The position numbers were made by a program, and so were the translations under genes. The notes below the pieces were generated by a model, which did not search any database, was not told the DNA's origin, and saw only the letters and a program-made list of their open reading frames with translations. DNA of 64,000 nt from positions 152,580 to 216,579 of the forward strand of contig DDKB01000001.1 of the NCBI GenBank assembly GCA_002339675.1, written 5' to 3'. Position 1 is the stretch's first letter. The number at the start of each line of letters is the position of its first letter. This document shows, one piece after another, positions 1-8,503 of this stretch. The DNA is from Stutzerimonas stutzeri. GTDB lineage: Bacteria; Pseudomonadota; Gammaproteobacteria; Pseudomonadales; Pseudomonadaceae.

Positions 1-1
1 G

Positions 2-367
2 GCCGGCTACATCCGTACCAAGATGGCGTTTTCGCGCCGCCAGCCGCAGGCCTCGAAGATTTTCGCCATGGAGATCATCAGCGGCTGCGAATGCCTGTCG
101 GCTCACTTCAACGATGACTATCGCGAGTGGTTCAGGGGCCGCGCCGCGGTGCTTCAGGCCTGGAGCGATGCGGGCAAGATGGACCCGGTCGATCCCATGC
201 ACCTGATCTTCCTGATCTGGAGCAGTACGCAACACTACGCAGATTTTTCCGATCAGATCCGCCGCATCACCGGGCGGAGCCGGCTCAGCCGGGATGACTA
301 TGAGCGCGGTACCGAGACGCTGATCCATATCGTCCTTAAGGGTTGTGGGCTGACCCCGCCGAGCTGA
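2..367 (+). CDS. TetR-family regulator, RutR-like (C-terminal part, cut by window edge)
   Basis: Reading frame is open from base 2, so the N-terminal DNA-binding domain lies outside the window. The 121 visible residues match the ligand-binding C-terminus of RutR (YcdC): the stretch DPMHLIFLIWSSTQHYADF is nearly the same as in E. coli RutR, which senses uracil/thymine and controls pyrimidine degradation. The next genes on the same strand encode a nucleoside-type ABC transporter, and RutR-like inverted repeats at 585-600 and 6139-6154 precede the transporter genes. I therefore infer that this is the local repressor. The true ligand (pyrimidine or purine) cannot be read from the sequence. Confidence 0.85.
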   Translation, partial: AGYIRTKMAFSRRQPQASKIFAMEIISGCECLSAHFNDDYREWFRGRAAVLQAWSDAGKMDPVDPMHLIFLIWSSTQHYADFSDQIRRITGRSRLSRDDYERGTETLIHIVLKGCGLTPPS

Positions 368-584
368 CGCACTGCGCCGTCGTTCAGGTCGTGAGGTACA
401 GCAAGCGCAGCGGCTGTCACCAGGCCCGCCGGCCTTCTCCCTGTCTTGACTATCCGCACCACCGCTGGCTGCGCCAATCTGGTCATGCTCGCCCGCCTCA
501 CGCACCACCACGAGGCAAACAAGCACAGCGACCGCGGCGGGCCCGGTACTGCGCGCTGCGGCAGCACCGCATGCCAGATAAATC

Positions 585-600
585 CTGACTAACTGGCCAG
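585..600. promoter_or_regulatory. RutR-like operator upstream of ABC transporter operon
   Basis: Imperfect inverted repeat CTGACTA-AC-TGGCCAG, with 5 of 7 arm positions symmetric. It has the geometry of the RutR site (TTGACCA-NN-TGGTCAA). It is followed directly by CTTTTTGC, and the same tail follows the second copy at 6139-6154. It lies 46 bases before the ATPase start. Binding is inferred. Confidence 0.55.
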
Positions 601-646
601 CTTTTTGCTTTGGCGACTGCACTAACTTTTCTGCGGATCGCCATTC

Positions 647-2194
647 ATGCCCACGCCCATCCCGCCACCGCGCCTGACCCTGCGCGGTATCACCAAGCAA
701 TACCCCGGCACCCTCGCCAATGACCGGGTCTCGCTGAGCATTCACGCCGGCGAAATCCACGCCCTGCTCGGTGAAAACGGAGCCGGCAAGAGCACGCTGA
801 TGAAGATCATCTACGGCGTGACGCAGCCCGACGCGGGCGAGATCGTCTGGGAAGGCGAACCGCTGACCATGCGCGACCCGGCGCAGGCGCGTGAACGGGG
901 CATCGGCATGGTGTTCCAGCACTTCTCCTTGTTCGAAACGCTCAGCGTCGCGGAAAACATCGCCTTGGCGCTGGGTGCCGCCGCGGGTACGCCGAAGCAG
1001 CTGGAGCCGAAGATCCGTGAGGTGTCGCAGCGCTACGGCATGCCACTGGAGCCGCAGCGGCTGGTACACAGCCTGTCGATCGGCGAGCGGCAGCGGGTAG
1101 AGATCGTTCGCTGCCTGATGCAGGACATCAAGCTGTTGATCCTCGATGAGCCAACCTCGGTGCTCACCCCACAGGAAGCCGACGACCTGTTCGTCGTGCT
1201 CAGGCGACTCGCCGCCGAGGGCTGCAGCATCCTGTTCATCAGCCACAAGCTGGGCGAAGTGCGCGCACTCTGCGAGAGCGCCACCGTGCTGCGCCACGGC
1301 CGTGTCTCCGGTGACTGCGTACCGGCCGAGTGCTCGGACCTCGACCTGGCGAAGCTGATGGTTGGCGAGGCCGAGGGACTGGAAGCCGAGTACCCGAAAG
1401 TGACAGGCGGCGCGCCCTTCCTCCGGATTGCCGGGCTGTCATGGCGCAACGCCGACCCTTTCGGTGTTTCCCTCGACGCACTGGAGCTGGAAGTGCGCGC
1501 TGGCGAGATCGTCGGCATCGCCGGGGTCGCCGGCAACGGCCAGGACGAACTACTCGCGTTGCTCAGCGGTGAGCAACCGCTGGCGCGTGAACAGGCCGAG
1601 CGCATCCGCTTTCTCGATGCCGCCGTTGGTCACCTGCGACCCGATGCGCGGCGTGCCCGCGGCATGGCCTTCGTTCCGGCCGAGCGCCTTGGCCACGGCG
1701 CGGTGCCGGACATGAGCCTGGCCGACAACGGCCTGCTGACGGCTTTTCAGCGTGACGGGTTGGTGCGCGGCGGGCTGATCCGCCAGGGCCAGGTGCTGGG
1801 CTTTGCCAAACGCATCATCGAGCAGTTCGCGGTCAAGACGCCGAGCGCGCAAACCGCGGCGCGCAGTCTCTCCGGCGGCAATCTGCAGAAATTCATCCTT
1901 GGCCGGGAAATTCTGCAGCAGCCGAAACTCCTGATCGCCGCGCATCCGACCTGGGGCGTGGACGTCGGCGCCGCGGCGGCAATTCACCGCGCGCTGATCG
2001 CGCTGCGCGATGCCGGCGCGGCGATCCTGGTGCTTTCCGAAGATCTGGAAGAGCTGTTCCAGATCAGCGACCGCCTCGGGGCGCTGAGCCACGGCCGGCT
2101 ATCTCCGCTGCGCGCGACCACAGAAACCAGCACCACCGACGTCGGCCGCTGGATGGCCGGCCAGTTCGATCCCATCACGTCCTCCGCCGCCTGA
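647..2194 (+). CDS. Nucleoside-type ABC transporter, double ATPase subunit
   Basis: A 515-residue protein with two fused ABC ATPase domains, as in the RbsA/YufO (NupA) group that energises sugar or nucleoside uptake with BMP-family binding proteins. The first domain has Walker A (GENGAGKST, residues 42-50), signature LSIGE (143-147) and Walker B LLILDEP (163-169). In the second domain the P-loop is degenerate (GVAGNGQDE) and Walker B reads LLIAAHP, while the signature LSGGN is kept. Such asymmetry is normal in this family. Two permease genes follow 10 and 13 bases apart, so this is the first gene of a three-gene operon. The matching binding protein lies at 6221. Nucleoside or nucleobase specificity is inferred from the family and the neighbours. 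Confidence 0.9.
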   Translation: MPTPIPPPRLTLRGITKQYPGTLANDRVSLSIHAGEIHALLGENGAGKSTLMKIIYGVTQPDAGEIVWEGEPLTMRDPAQARERGIGMVFQHFSLFETLSVAENIALALGAAAGTPKQLEPKIREVSQRYGMPLEPQRLVHSLSIGERQRVEIVRCLMQDIKLLILDEPTSVLTPQEADDLFVVLRRLAAEGCSILFISHKLGEVRALCESATVLRHGRVSGDCVPAECSDLDLAKLMVGEAEGLEAEYPKVTGGAPFLRIAGLSWRNADPFGVSLDALELEVRAGEIVGIAGVAGNGQDELLALLSGEQPLAREQAERIRFLDAAVGHLRPDARRARGMAFVPAERLGHGAVPDMSLADNGLLTAFQRDGLVRGGLIRQGQVLGFAKRIIEQFAVKTPSAQTAARSLSGGNLQKFILGREILQQPKLLIAAHPTWGVDVGAAAAIHRALIALRDAGAAILVLSEDLEELFQISDRLGALSHGRLSPLRATTETSTTDVGRWMAGQFDPITSSAA

Positions 2195-2204
2195 GAGTTC
2201 CGAC

Positions 2205-3335
2205 ATGTTGTTTACCCTCGAACCACGTGGCCACGAGTCGCGCCCGATGCTTTGGCTCTCGCCACTGCTGGCCGCGCTGTTGACCCTGATCAGCGGCGCC
2301 CTGTTGTTTGCCGCACTCGGACATCCGCCCCTGGAAACCCTGCGTGTCCTGCTGATCGACCCGGTGAGCGACCTCTACGGCGTGTCCGAACTGCTGGTCA
2401 AGGCGTTGCCGATTCTGCTCTGCGCGCTGGGTCTGGCGGTGGTTTACAACGCGCGTATCTGGAACATCGGTGCCGAAGGCCAGTTGTTGATCGGCGCGTT
2501 GGCCGGTAGCGCCCTGGCGGTACACATCATTGACTGGGACTCGCGCTGGGCGCTGGTGCTGACACTGGTGGTCGGTACCCTCGGCGGCGCGGCCTGGGCC
2601 GGCGTCTGCGCCTGGCTGCGCACGCAATTCAACGCCAACGAAATCCTCACCAGCATCATGCTCAATTACATCGCGCTGAACCTCTTGCTGTTCGCCGTGC
2701 ACGGTCCGCTGAAAGACCCGGACGGCTTCAACTTCCCGGAGTCGGCGATGTTCGGCGACGCCACGCGGCTACCGCCGGTGTTCGACGATCTGCGCCTGCA
2801 TGTCGGCCTGTACTTTACCCTGCTGGCCCTGGTGGTCGTCTGGGTGCTGCTGCAGAAGAGCTTTCTTGGCTTCCAGATCAAGGTGCTGGGGCTCGACAAG
2901 CGCGCCGCCGGCTTTGTCGGCTTCCGCGAGAAGCGCCTGATCTGGGTCGCGCTCCTGATCAGCGGGGGCCTGGCCGGACTGGCTGGTGTGGCGGAGGTGA
3001 CCGGGCCGATCGGCCAGCTGGTTCCGCAGATCTCCCCCGGCTATGGCTACGCGGCGATCACGGTGGCCTTTCTTGGCCGCTTGAATCCGATCGGTATCGT
3101 TTTCGCCGCGCTGTTGATGGCGCTGCTCTATGTCGGTGGCGAGAACGCCCAGCTGGCGGCCAACCTGCCGCAGTCGATCACCCAGTTGTTCCAGGGCATG
3201 GTGCTGTTCTTCCTGCTGGCGTGCGACGTGCTGATCCACTACCGGCCGCGACTGAGGCGATCGCGCGCCAGCACGCACGGCGCCGGCGATGTGCCGCAGA
3301 GTTCACCCGCCGCCGCCCTCAAGCCTGAAGTCTGA
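2205..3335 (+). CDS. ABC transporter permease 1 (nucleoside type)
   Basis: A 376-residue inner-membrane permease of the BPD_transp_2 family (YufP/NupP-like). The N-terminus is about 30 residues of polar then hydrophobic sequence. Several membrane helices follow, with the conserved cytoplasmic block NIGAEGQLLIGAL and the motif FNANEILTSIMLNY, which are typical of permeases paired with BMP binding proteins. It starts 10 bases after the ATPase stop. The ribosome-binding site is weak, so translation is probably coupled. The C-terminal tail after the last helix is short and basic. Confidence 0.9.
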   Translation: MLFTLEPRGHESRPMLWLSPLLAALLTLISGALLFAALGHPPLETLRVLLIDPVSDLYGVSELLVKALPILLCALGLAVVYNARIWNIGAEGQLLIGALAGSALAVHIIDWDSRWALVLTLVVGTLGGAAWAGVCAWLRTQFNANEILTSIMLNYIALNLLLFAVHGPLKDPDGFNFPESAMFGDATRLPPVFDDLRLHVGLYFTLLALVVVWVLLQKSFLGFQIKVLGLDKRAAGFVGFREKRLIWVALLISGGLAGLAGVAEVTGPIGQLVPQISPGYGYAAITVAFLGRLNPIGIVFAALLMALLYVGGENAQLAANLPQSITQLFQGMVLFFLLACDVLIHYRPRLRRSRASTHGAGDVPQSSPAAALKPEV

Positions 3336-3348
3336 GACTGGAGCCATC

Positions 3349-4275
3349 ATGGATATCGATCTGCTCACCAATATTTTCTACGCCATGGTCCGCACCGGCA
3401 CCCCGCTGCTGCTGGTCGCGCTCGGCGAGCTGGTCTGCGAGAAGACCGGCGTACTCAACCTTGGTCAGGAAGGGATGATGCTGTTTGGCGCGGTGGCCGG
3501 GTTCATCGCCGCCTTCGCCACCGGCAATCTCTGGCTCGGCGTGCTCTTCGCCTGCCTGGGCGGGATGTTGCTGTCCCAGCTGTTCGCGCTGGTGGCGCTG
3601 GGCTTCAACGCCAATCAGGTGGCCACCGGCCTGGCGCTGACCATCTTCGGTGTCGGCCTGTCGTCCTTCATTGGCGCCGGCTGGGTTGGCAAACCGCTGG
3701 CCGGGTTCGAGCCGGTGGCAATCCCGCTGCTGAGCGAGATCCCGTTGATCGGCCGCATGCTGTTCGCCCAGGATCTGCTCGTCTACCTGTCGTTCGCCCT
3801 CTTCGCCCTGGTCGCCTGGGTGCTGCTCAAGAGCCGCGTCGGGCTGATCATCCAGGCGGTCGGCGAAAACCCCAACGCTGCCAGCGCCATGGGCCTGCCG
3901 GTCCTCCGCGTGCGGACCTTGGCGGTGCTGTTCGGCGGCGCCATGGCCGGGCTCGCCGGCGGCTACCTGTCGCTGGCCTACACACCGATGTGGGCCGAGA
4001 ACATGACAGCGGGCCGTGGTTGGATCGCGCTGGCCCTCGTCGTGTTCGCCAGCTGGCGCGTTGGGCGTGTGCTGCTTGGTGCTTACCTGTTCGGCCTCGC
4101 CAGCATCTTGCATCTGGTGGCGCAGGGCATCGGCCTGGCGATACCCGGCAACCTGCTGGCGATGCTGCCGTACGTGGCCACCATTGTGGTGCTGGTGCTC
4201 CTGTCCCGCGACGCCCTGCGCACCCGCCTGTATGCCCCGGTCTCACTTGGCCAGCCGTGGAAGGCAGGGCATTGA
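3349..4275 (+). CDS. ABC transporter permease 2 (nucleoside type)
   Basis: A 308-residue permease, partner of the preceding one (YufQ/NupQ-like). The diagnostic segments are EKTGVLNLGQEGMMLFGAV near the N-terminus and GFNANQVATGLALTIFG in the middle. I chose the ATG at 3349, which has a GACTGGAG ribosome-binding site. A longer in-frame reading from 3289 would overlap the previous gene and adds proline-rich sequence with no family match. The gene ends the operon and converges on the deoxyribosyltransferase gene; an inverted repeat at 4291-4340 lies between them. Confidence 0.9.
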   Translation: MDIDLLTNIFYAMVRTGTPLLLVALGELVCEKTGVLNLGQEGMMLFGAVAGFIAAFATGNLWLGVLFACLGGMLLSQLFALVALGFNANQVATGLALTIFGVGLSSFIGAGWVGKPLAGFEPVAIPLLSEIPLIGRMLFAQDLLVYLSFALFALVAWVLLKSRVGLIIQAVGENPNAASAMGLPVLRVRTLAVLFGGAMAGLAGGYLSLAYTPMWAENMTAGRGWIALALVVFASWRVGRVLLGAYLFGLASILHLVAQGIGLAIPGNLLAMLPYVATIVVLVLLSRDALRTRLYAPVSLGQPWKAGH

Positions 4276-4290
4276 TCACAAGCTACTGCT

Positions 4291-4340
4291 GAAGCCCACC
4301 CTACCGGTCGGAATCGGAGCGGTTTCGTGGGGTGGGCTTC
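4291..4340. repeat. Inverted repeat of the GGGTGGGCTTC family, possible bidirectional terminator
   Basis: GAAGCCCACC at 4291-4300 pairs exactly with GGTGGGCTTC at 4331-4340 across 30 bases. It sits between two convergent genes. The same core recurs at 48221-48292, 48369-48390 and around 50.0-50.2 kb, so this is a dispersed element that may also stop transcription. There is no T-run. Confidence 0.6.
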
Positions 4341-4365
4341 AGCCGCCGGTGTTTAACGACCGTGA

Positions 4366-4884
4366 TCAGTAACGCGGCCTGAACGCGTCGGCGAGGCGCT
4401 GCAGTGCAACGCGGGCGTCGCCTGCGACGACCTCGGCGGGCACTGCGAGCATGAGGTTCAGCGGCAGGTCGAAGGCCTCCAGCTGCAGGCCATTACAGTC
4501 CAGGCCTGGCTGCCCGCACAGGTGCGGTAACTGGCGCTGCAGGCGCTCGGCATAGCTGCCGTGGCCGTCCAGGTAGCCCACCACCGGTTTGCCGCGAGCG
4601 ACCGCAAATCCCACCTCGAAGCTGGTGCCGCTGTCCGGTTCGCCGCCACGAAAGAAGTTCAGGTCGGCAATCAACGCATCGGCCTGCTCCAGCAGGTCCA
4701 GGTTGGCCTGGTAGATCCACGCCGCCCGGGCGCGGGCGGTGGTGATGTGCGAGGGCACCTGCTTGTCCAGCGGATAGAGGCCAGTGAAGCCGAACTCGAC
4801 GCAGAGTGCCTTGAGCCGCTCGCCATGTTCGATGGCGTCCGGGCGGAAGACACCGGGCCCGGCGAGGTAGATGCGTACGTCCAT
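4366..4884 (-). CDS. Nucleoside 2-deoxyribosyltransferase family protein
   Basis: A 172-residue cytoplasmic enzyme of the Nuc_deoxyrib_tr family, which moves or hydrolyses the deoxyribosyl group of nucleosides in base salvage. It begins RIYLAGPGVF, the usual family start. It keeps the acidic pair in ADALIADLNFFRGG and the motif SGTSFEVGFA, whose Glu (residue 90) matches the family nucleophile. The ATG at 4884 is preferred over an upstream TTG at 4893. The stop of the Ca/H antiporter gene lies 23 bases upstream on the same strand, so the two may be cotranscribed. Its place beside a nucleoside transporter suggests it acts on the imported substrates. Confidence 0.85.
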   Translation of the reverse strand: MDVRIYLAGPGVFRPDAIEHGERLKALCVEFGFTGLYPLDKQVPSHITTARARAAWIYQANLDLLEQADALIADLNFFRGGEPDSGTSFEVGFAVARGKPVVGYLDGHGSYAERLQRQLPHLCGQPGLDCNGLQLEAFDLPLNLMLAVPAEVVAGDARVALQRLADAFRPRY

Positions 4885-4907
4885 GAAGTCCAACTGGCTG
4901 ATGGACC

Positions 4908-6005
4908 TCAGAGGCCGATCAGCGAAAGCATGATGAAAGTGGCGAACAGCACGAAGTGGGTCATGCCCTCGATCGCGTTGGTTTCGCCGTCATTGAGGTT
5001 GATGGCCGCGACGATCAGGGTGATGAAGACCATCACCGTCTGCACCGGCGTCATCGCCATCTGAAATGGTTGGCCACTATACAGCGCCAGCGCTTCCATG
5101 ACCGGTACGGTGAGGATGACCGTCGACAGCGAGGCGCCGAGGGCGATGTTGACCACCGATTGCATGCGGTTGGCCATTGCCGCGCGTAACGCCGTGAGAA
5201 TTTCCGGACTGGCGGAGATCATCGCCACCAGCAGCGCGGCCAGCATCGGCGGCGCCCCGCTGCCCTTCAGGCCCACGCTAAGGGTTTGCGACATCACCTC
5301 GGCCAGAGCGCCGATCAGTACCACCCCCACGCAGAGCATGATGATCGAGCGGGTCCGGCTGGTTGGTTGGTGTTCGGCGTCTGGCTGCGTCTTGCGACGG
5401 CGCTTTTTCTCGGGGTAGCTGTAGCTGAAGAAATAACTGTGCGCGCCGACCTGCATGCGCAGGAAGACGCCGTACAGCAACAACATGGCGCCGATGGTGA
5501 AGGCCGAATAGAGGTGCCACTTGCCTTCAGGGATGAACTCAGGGACCACCATCGACACGCTCATGGCGGTCAGGATCATCACGCTGTAGGTCCGCGCCGA
5601 ATCGTCGTTATAAGGCTGCTCGCCATGGCGCAGGCCGCCCATCAGCGCGGCGAGGCCGAGAATGCCGTTCAGGTCGAGCATCACCGCGGCATAGATGGTG
5701 TCTCGCACCAGCGTCGGCGAGGGTTCGTGGGACATCATGATGCCCAGGATGACCACCTCGACCAGCACCGCTGAGAGCGTGAGAATCATGGTGCCGTACG
5801 GGTCGCCTACCTTTTCCGCCAGCACTTCCGCATGGTGCGCCACCCGCACCGAAGCCAGCACGATGGTCAGCACCAGCACCGCCGCGGCCACCAGGGCCAT
5901 CACGCGCCCACCATGCAGCAAGCTGCCTTCGAGCGCATACGCGAGCACCGCCATCGCCAGCGCGACGATGAGAAAGGCTTCGTCCTTCAGGGTCTGCAAC
6001 ATCAT
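4908..6005 (-). CDS. chaA: Calcium/proton antiporter, ChaA-like
   Basis: A 365-residue inner-membrane cation exchanger of the CaCA superfamily (ChaA / y4hA type). About eleven hydrophobic segments are visible. The two inverted-topology repeats carry the acidic alpha motifs: DPYGTMILTLSAVLVEVV in the N half and SASPEILTALRAAMANRMQ in the C half. A short His/Lys/Arg-rich cytoplasmic loop (about 205-225) separates the halves. The start at 6005 is set by AAAGAGG seven bases upstream; a second ATG follows directly. An upstream in-frame extension lacks family similarity. The gene is divergent from the binding-protein gene and shares its 215-base promoter region. Confidence 0.85.
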   Translation of the reverse strand: MMLQTLKDEAFLIVALAMAVLAYALEGSLLHGGRVMALVAAAVLVLTIVLASVRVAHHAEVLAEKVGDPYGTMILTLSAVLVEVVILGIMMSHEPSPTLVRDTIYAAVMLDLNGILGLAALMGGLRHGEQPYNDDSARTYSVMILTAMSVSMVVPEFIPEGKWHLYSAFTIGAMLLLYGVFLRMQVGAHSYFFSYSYPEKKRRRKTQPDAEHQPTSRTRSIIMLCVGVVLIGALAEVMSQTLSVGLKGSGAPPMLAALLVAMISASPEILTALRAAMANRMQSVVNIALGASLSTVILTVPVMEALALYSGQPFQMAMTPVQTVMVFITLIVAAINLNDGETNAIEGMTHFVLFATFIMLSLIGL

Positions 6006-6138
6006 GAAACCTCTTTCAGCGTGTCTGCATCCGACGCACCAATGGGTGGCAAATATCCCTTCATCTGCACCTTGTCGGATCGATGGTGACGGATCGGCCG
6101 AGGCGCGCCCACAGCAAAACGGCGTCTGGCTTGCGGAA

Positions 6139-6154
6139 CTGTCCAGTTGGTCAG
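6139..6154. promoter_or_regulatory. RutR-like operator upstream of BMP binding-protein gene
   Basis: Inverted repeat CTGTCCA-GT-TGGTCAG, 6 of 7 arm positions symmetric, close to the RutR consensus TTGACCA-NN-TGGTCAA. It is followed by CTTTTTGC, exactly as at 585-600. It lies in the divergent promoter region between chaA (6005) and the binding protein (6221). The shared 24-base block at both sites supports coregulation by the regulator cut at the window start. Confidence 0.6.
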
Positions 6155-6220
6155 CTTTTTGCACTCACCGGTTCAGCCCAAGAGGCGCCACGCACAAGCC
6201 AGCACAAGGAGCGACACCGC

Positions 6221-7303
6221 ATGCAGAAGAATACCCGGACATCCGTGCTACGCGGCCTCGCCGCCGCGCTCGGTTTCACCACTGCCCTGACCGCCGCCGC
6301 GGCCGATCCGCTAAAGGTCGGCTTCGTCTATGTCGGTCCGATTGGTGACCATGGCTGGACCTACCAGCACGAAATGGGCCGCCAGTACCTGGAAAAGCAG
6401 ATGGGCGACAAGGTCCAGACCACCTTTGTCGAGAATGTCGCCGAGGGAGCGGATGCCGAGCGGGTGATTCGCAACATGGCCAAGGGCGGGTATGACCTGA
6501 TCTTCACCACATCCTTTGGCTACATGAACCCGACGGTCAAAGTCGCCAAGCAATTCCCGAAGGTGACCTTCGAGCATGCCACCGGCTACAAGCAGGCGAA
6601 GAACCTCGGCACCTACCTGTCGCGCTCCTATGAAGGCCGCTACGTCGGTGGTTTCCTCGCGGCGAAAATGACCAAGACCAAGAAGATCGGCTACGTGGCC
6701 TCCTTCCCGATCCCGGAAGTGGTCCGCGACATCAACGCCATCCAGCTGGCGCTGGACAAATACAACCCGGGCACCGAGATCAAGGTGGTCTGGGTCAACT
6801 CCTGGTTCGACCCGGGCAAGGAAGCCGACGCCGCCAACGCGCTGATCGACCAGGGCGCCGACGTGATCTTCCAGCACACCGACAGCCCCGCACCGATCCA
6901 GGCCGCCGAACGTCGCGGCGTCTATTCGGTCGGCTACGCGTCGGACATGGCGCATTTCGGGCCCAAGGCGGTGCTGACCTCGATCGTCAACAACTGGGGC
7001 CCGCACTACGAGAAATCGGCGCAGGCGGTGATCGACGGCACCTGGCAGTCGCAGGACTACTGGGGCGGTCTGGCGGAGGAAACCATCGAGCTGCCGATCA
7101 GTGACCTGGTGCCAGCGGACGTGAAGACCGAGGCCGAGCAAATCATCGCCAGCATCAGGAGTGGTCAGTTCCATCCGTTCACCGGGCCGATCAAGGACAA
7201 GACCGGTACCGTGCGTATCCCGGAAGGTGCTACGGCCAGCAATGCCGACCTCGCCTCGATGGATTATTACGTGCAGAACGTCGCCGCCGACCTGCCGAAG
7301 TAA
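6221..7303 (+). CDS. BMP-family ABC transporter substrate-binding protein
   Basis: A 360-residue periplasmic binding protein of the BMP/Med family, which binds purine or pyrimidine nucleosides. A signal peptide spans about residues 1-26, with basic N-terminus, hydrophobic core and an AAA-AD cleavage region. There is no lipobox. The mature protein starts PLKVGFVYVGPIGDHGWTY, the family's first ligand-contacting segment, and carries GADVIFQHTDSP and VLTSIVNNWG later. The ATG at 6221 has AAGGAG 9 bases before it. It is the evident partner of the ATPase and permeases at 647-4275, despite being separated from them by two minus-strand genes. Confidence 0.92.
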   Translation: MQKNTRTSVLRGLAAALGFTTALTAAAADPLKVGFVYVGPIGDHGWTYQHEMGRQYLEKQMGDKVQTTFVENVAEGADAERVIRNMAKGGYDLIFTTSFGYMNPTVKVAKQFPKVTFEHATGYKQAKNLGTYLSRSYEGRYVGGFLAAKMTKTKKIGYVASFPIPEVVRDINAIQLALDKYNPGTEIKVVWVNSWFDPGKEADAANALIDQGADVIFQHTDSPAPIQAAERRGVYSVGYASDMAHFGPKAVLTSIVNNWGPHYEKSAQAVIDGTWQSQDYWGGLAEETIELPISDLVPADVKTEAEQIIASIRSGQFHPFTGPIKDKTGTVRIPEGATASNADLASMDYYVQNVAADLPK

Positions 7304-7342
7304 GCCGAACGCCGGCCGCCCCTGCCGCCGGCAACCCATCCG

Positions 7343-7365
7343 CCCGCTGCTTCCTGCGCAGCGGG
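7343..7365 (+). terminator. Hairpin between binding protein and oxygenase genes
   Basis: CCCGCTGC pairs with GCAGCGGG over a 7-base loop, 40 bases after the binding-protein stop. Only TT follows, so it is more likely a partial terminator or a 3-prime stabilising stem than a full stop. Confidence 0.35.
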
Positions 7366-7475
7366 TTCTGGAACACGTCGTGCCGTCCCTCCATTCGGAG
7401 AACCGCACACAGGGGCGCCGCCCTCAACGGCTGCCGGTACGAGAAGACCGCAGCGACCGTTCCATGGAGTCACCT

Positions 7476-8447
7476 ATGAATACACTTCCCATCATCGACA
7501 TCGCCCCGCTCTTCGCCCGCGACGAAAGCGGCCTGCAGGCGGTGGCCAGGCAGATCGACGCGGCGTGCCGCGACTGGGGCTTTTTCTACATCCGCAATCA
7601 CCCGATCAGCGCGGCGCGTATCGCCGAACTGAAGACGCAGGCCGAATACTTCTTCGGACTGCCAGCCGAACAGAAGCTGGCCATCGACATCACTCAGAGC
7701 AAGCACCACCGCGGTTATGGTGCGATCGCGACCGAGCAGCTCGACCCGAGCAAGCCGAGCGATCTGAAGGAAACCTTCGACATGGGGTTTCACATGCCGG
7801 CCGATCATCCGGACGTGCTCGCCGGCAAGCCACTGCGCGGACCGAACCGTCACCCCGATATCGACGGCTGGGCAGCGCTGTTCGAGGCGCATTACCGCGA
7901 CATGCATGCGTTGTCCTGCACACTGTTGCGCGCCATTGCCGTGGCCCTGGGCATCGAACATGGCTTTTTCGACAAGCGCTTCGCCGAGCCCATCAGCGTG
8001 TTCCGCATTATCCATTACCCGCCTCGCCGCACCGCCTCGAGCCCCGAGCAGCAAGGGGCCGGGGCGCACACCGATTACGGCTGCATCACCCTGCTCTACC
8101 AGGACGACGCTGGCGGTCTGCAGGTTCAGGACGTGCGCGGTCAGTGGATCGACGCGCCGCCTATCGAGGGCACGTACGTGGTCAACATCGGCGACATGAT
8201 GGCGCGCTGGAGCAATGACCGGTACAAGTCGACCCCGCACAGGGTAATCAGCCCGCTAGGCGTCGATCGCTACTCGATGCCTTTCTTCGCCGAGCCGAAC
8301 CCGGACACCCGGATCAGCTGCCTGCCGGGGTGTGAAAGTCTGGACAATCCCTCCCGGTACGCACCGACTACCTGCAGCGCCTACATGCTGTCGCGCTTCG
8401 CCGAGACCTACGCCTATCGGCGCAAGGCCGCCGAGACCGTCTCATAA
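7476..8447 (+). CDS. 2-oxoglutarate/Fe(II)-dependent oxygenase (isopenicillin N synthase family)
   Basis: A 323-residue cytoplasmic dioxygenase of the 2OG-Fe(II)/DIOX_N family. All cofactor ligands are visible: His198 and Asp200 (GAHTDYG), His255 (STPHRV), and the 2-oxoglutarate-binding Arg265/Ser267 (RYS). The N-terminal DIOX_N part (IIDIAPLF; CRDWGFFYIRNH) is complete. Relatives include thymine-7-hydroxylase-like and other nucleobase-linked oxygenases in pseudomonads. Position after a nucleoside binding protein suggests an imported base as substrate, but this is inference. The start at 7476 has GGAG 5 bases upstream; an alternative ATG lies at 7464. Confidence 0.85.
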   Translation: MNTLPIIDIAPLFARDESGLQAVARQIDAACRDWGFFYIRNHPISAARIAELKTQAEYFFGLPAEQKLAIDITQSKHHRGYGAIATEQLDPSKPSDLKETFDMGFHMPADHPDVLAGKPLRGPNRHPDIDGWAALFEAHYRDMHALSCTLLRAIAVALGIEHGFFDKRFAEPISVFRIIHYPPRRTASSPEQQGAGAHTDYGCITLLYQDDAGGLQVQDVRGQWIDAPPIEGTYVVNIGDMMARWSNDRYKSTPHRVISPLGVDRYSMPFFAEPNPDTRISCLPGCESLDNPSRYAPTTCSAYMLSRFAETYAYRRKAAETVS

Positions 8448-8503
8448 AGACGGCACGGCGAGCAGCCACAGGTTGTTGAGCCAGCGGCGGTCCACCGGGC
8501 GAG

